Notes under the pieces: model-generated | What the model saw: the letters and a program-made list of their open reading frames with translations, nothing else | Told to the model about the DNA's origin: nothing | The model's database searches: none | DNA from: Acidobacteriota bacterium | Lineage (GTDB): Bacteria > Acidobacteriota > Terriglobia > 2-12-FULL-54-10 | Assembly (NCBI GenBank): GCA_009691245.1 | Contig: SHUM01000033.1 | Coordinates: 1 to 38,547 of the forward strand | DNA length: 38,547 bases | Direction: 5' to 3' | Part shown: positions 37,384 to 38,547 of the stretch, piece by piece | Layout: the number at the start of each line of letters is the position of its first letter | How positions within the stretch are numbered: the stretch's first letter is position 1 | Program-made: the position numbers and the translations under genes

Positions 37384-37448
37384 TTTGTGCGTCAACAGTA
37401 ACCCACGCCTCCGCTCCCTTGCGGCCGCTGCTCGGGTACAGTATTTCT

Positions 37449-37757
37449 ATGGCTAAATTCTTCAAAGTTGCCGAGATTGCCAACGTGCAGCCGGGCAAGG
37501 TGAAGCACGTGGTCCTGCTCGGCAGGCATATCGCGCTGTGCAATGTTGGCGGGACGTTCTATGCGATCGACAACTTCTGCATCCACCGCGGCGGCCCGCT
37601 GAGCGAAGGCTGGCTGGACGGCGACAAGCTGGAGTGCCCATGGCACGCCTGGAAGTTTTGCGTGAAGACCGGCCAGCTCACCCTCGACCCGAGCATGGGC
37701 GTGGCCACCTACGAAGTGAGAGTGGAAGGCACGGAAGTGTTACTAGCCGTCCTCTAA
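37449..37757 (+). CDS. Rieske [2Fe-2S] ferredoxin, NirD/dioxygenase-ferredoxin type
   Basis: A 102-residue soluble Rieske protein that carries electrons to an oxygenase or reductase. The cluster ligands are Cys44-x-His46 (NFCIHRGGPL) and Cys63-x2-His66 (LECPWHAWKF), with the usual 16-residue spacing. Family length. A longer frame runs back to 37272 through repeat A, but the ATG at 37449 starts the domain cleanly (MAKFFKVAEIANVQPG). No ribosome site is evident. No oxygenase gene is near, so its partner is unknown. Confidence 0.92.
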   Translation: MAKFFKVAEIANVQPGKVKHVVLLGRHIALCNVGGTFYAIDNFCIHRGGPLSEGWLDGDKLECPWHAWKFCVKTGQLTLDPSMGVATYEVRVEGTEVLLAVL

Positions 37758-37778
37758 TCCATCGAGCCAAAGCTGCTA

Positions 37779-38162
37779 CTAAGCGCATTGCCTCGCAATT
37801 CTCTGAAACACTCCGCTGGGTTTATCAAAGGGGATGTGGCAGTTGGGGCAAAGCACCTCAGTTAAATCGACTGGACAGCCGCAGTTTTCACACTCCCACC
37901 AGTACATTCCCGGATAACAATAAGCTACCAGCCGGAACCAGCAGACGAGGACTACGATCACAATTGCGATCAAATAAACGCTAACCAAGCCTTTAATGGA
38001 CATAGTCTCAGGGTCTATGGTTCCGCCAGAGAGGATTTTGATGATCCCGAGCAATAAAACGGTTAGCCCGATCGCTAGGATGGACGCTACTAGAATAAAG
38101 CCGTTCGGTCCATGTTTCTGATACAACGACTTGCTAGTTAGGATGCGTCGGCTTGTGTCCAT
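37779..38162 (-). CDS. Membrane protein with C-terminal zinc ribbon, function unknown
   Basis: A 127-residue protein with two hydrophobic segments (about 21-42 and 60-83). They are followed by WWECENCGCPVDLTEVLCPN and CHIPFD, a four-Cys zinc ribbon with CxxC pairs about 15 residues apart. Ribbon-containing two-helix proteins are often regulators or chaperones of unknown type. The gene is more A/T-rich than its neighbours. ATG with AGGA 5 bases upstream. It starts 17 bp after the MoaD-like gene and is probably co-transcribed with it. Confidence 0.7.
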   Translation of the reverse strand: MDTSRRILTSKSLYQKHGPNGFILVASILAIGLTVLLLGIIKILSGGTIDPETMSIKGLVSVYLIAIVIVVLVCWFRLVAYCYPGMYWWECENCGCPVDLTEVLCPNCHIPFDKPSGVFQRIARQCA

Positions 38163-38179
38163 CTGTCCTTGATATCCGG

Positions 38180-38461
38180 TTAGCCGCCGCTGATGTTGGG
38201 CACGATCATGATTTCCGCGCCGTAGGCGATGGGCGCGGAGAATCCTCCCACATCGCGGCTATTGTCATTGTTGACGAAGATGTTGATGTGCTGGCGCACT
38301 GCGCCCCGCTCATCGACTACGCGGTCGCGCAGGCCCGGATGCGCGCTCCACAGCGCCGCCAGCGCGTCGGTGAGCATACTGCCGTCCACTTGCAGGGCAA
38401 GCTCAGTACGTCCTCCCGCGTGCGGGCGCAGGTAGGCCGGGATCAAGTAGCGAATGGTCAT
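38180..38461 (-). CDS. MoaD/ThiS-family small sulfur carrier protein
   Basis: A 93-residue beta-grasp protein ending in the double Gly (NISGG) that MoaD- and ThiS-type proteins need for C-terminal thiocarboxylation by a MoeB/ThiF-type enzyme. The middle has VRQHINIFVNNDNSRDV and the last strand GAEIMIVPNISGG, typical of MoaD. It may serve molybdopterin synthesis or another sulfur-transfer route such as cysteine synthesis; no partner gene is visible. The frame stays open upstream to the window edge with no ATG and no good ribosome site, so the start could lie beyond it. Confidence 0.8.
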   Translation of the reverse strand: MTIRYLIPAYLRPHAGGRTELALQVDGSMLTDALAALWSAHPGLRDRVVDERGAVRQHINIFVNNDNSRDVGGFSAPIAYGAEIMIVPNISGG

Positions 38462-38547
38462 CGCGCGCGTCGTCTGGCTGCTGCCCGCGCCGGAGCTAGT
38501 TTCGCGGCTCGCCGCGTAGGCCGTACCATTGCGCGACGGACTGGGGC

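Overview
The window is a stretch of bacterial chromosome, moderately GC-rich and densely coded on both strands. It carries mostly housekeeping genes and a few hypothetical ones. It most resembles Acidobacteriota: long secreted or periplasmic proteins (a TPR protein, a Skp-like chaperone, a Spy-like Gln/Arg-rich protein), a small basic protein ending in a GRRRIADAAKKRWA-type motif, and dispersed palindromes whose chance translations read HPERSEGP or VIPSAARNL. No rRNA or phylogenetic marker settles this, so the phylum is an inference. I saw no tRNA, CRISPR array, insertion sequence, phage or plasmid function.

Layout. 1-4100 (minus): two paralogous aldehyde dehydrogenases and an enoyl-CoA hydratase. 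4308-4913 (plus): a secreted orphan gene cut by an in-frame TAA. 4915-7849 (minus): sppA and ribBA. 8109-11066 (plus): cysS, a YraN-type nuclease and galT. 11217-11900 (minus): a methyltransferase. 11967-15689 (plus): thrB, thrC and an HDOD signalling protein. 15981-17207 (minus): three small proteins. 17692-19739 (plus): atpD and atpC without the rest of the ATP synthase. 19934-21446 (minus): Skp/OmpH and a TPR protein. 21537-23309 (minus): an S41 protease gene cut by an in-frame TAA. 23460-26376 (plus): a 548-residue protein with a PD-(D/E)XK-like C-terminus, then an MFS transporter gene also cut by an in-frame TAA. 26511-27959 (minus): UbiD-type decarboxylase. 28210-28968 (plus): Spy-like protein. 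29181-33421 (minus): a ccsA/hemX-hemA-hemC-queA haem operon. 33575-37757 (plus): mutS, a lone nuoB and a Rieske ferredoxin. 37779-38461 (minus): a zinc-ribbon membrane protein and a MoaD/ThiS-like protein.

How the genes work together. hemA and hemC make early tetrapyrrole precursors, and the CcsA/HemX-like protein probably supports GluTR or cytochrome c maturation. thrB and thrC are the last two steps of threonine synthesis. atpD/atpC and nuoB encode single pieces of respiratory complexes whose partners must lie elsewhere. The TPR and Skp-like pair, sppA and the S41 protease concern envelope protein handling.

Most worth a second look: (1) three genes, at 4623, 21975 and 25633, each stay in one frame on both sides of a single TAA, with no frameshift; (2) the GTP cyclohydrolase II half of RibBA keeps its zinc cysteines but has lost the usual catalytic segment; (3) the 548-residue protein may be a novel nuclease-like family and looks leaderless; (4) two dispersed palindromic repeat families, one present as two roughly 105-bp copies in opposite orientation. 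I found no clear new multi-gene defence or biosynthetic system.
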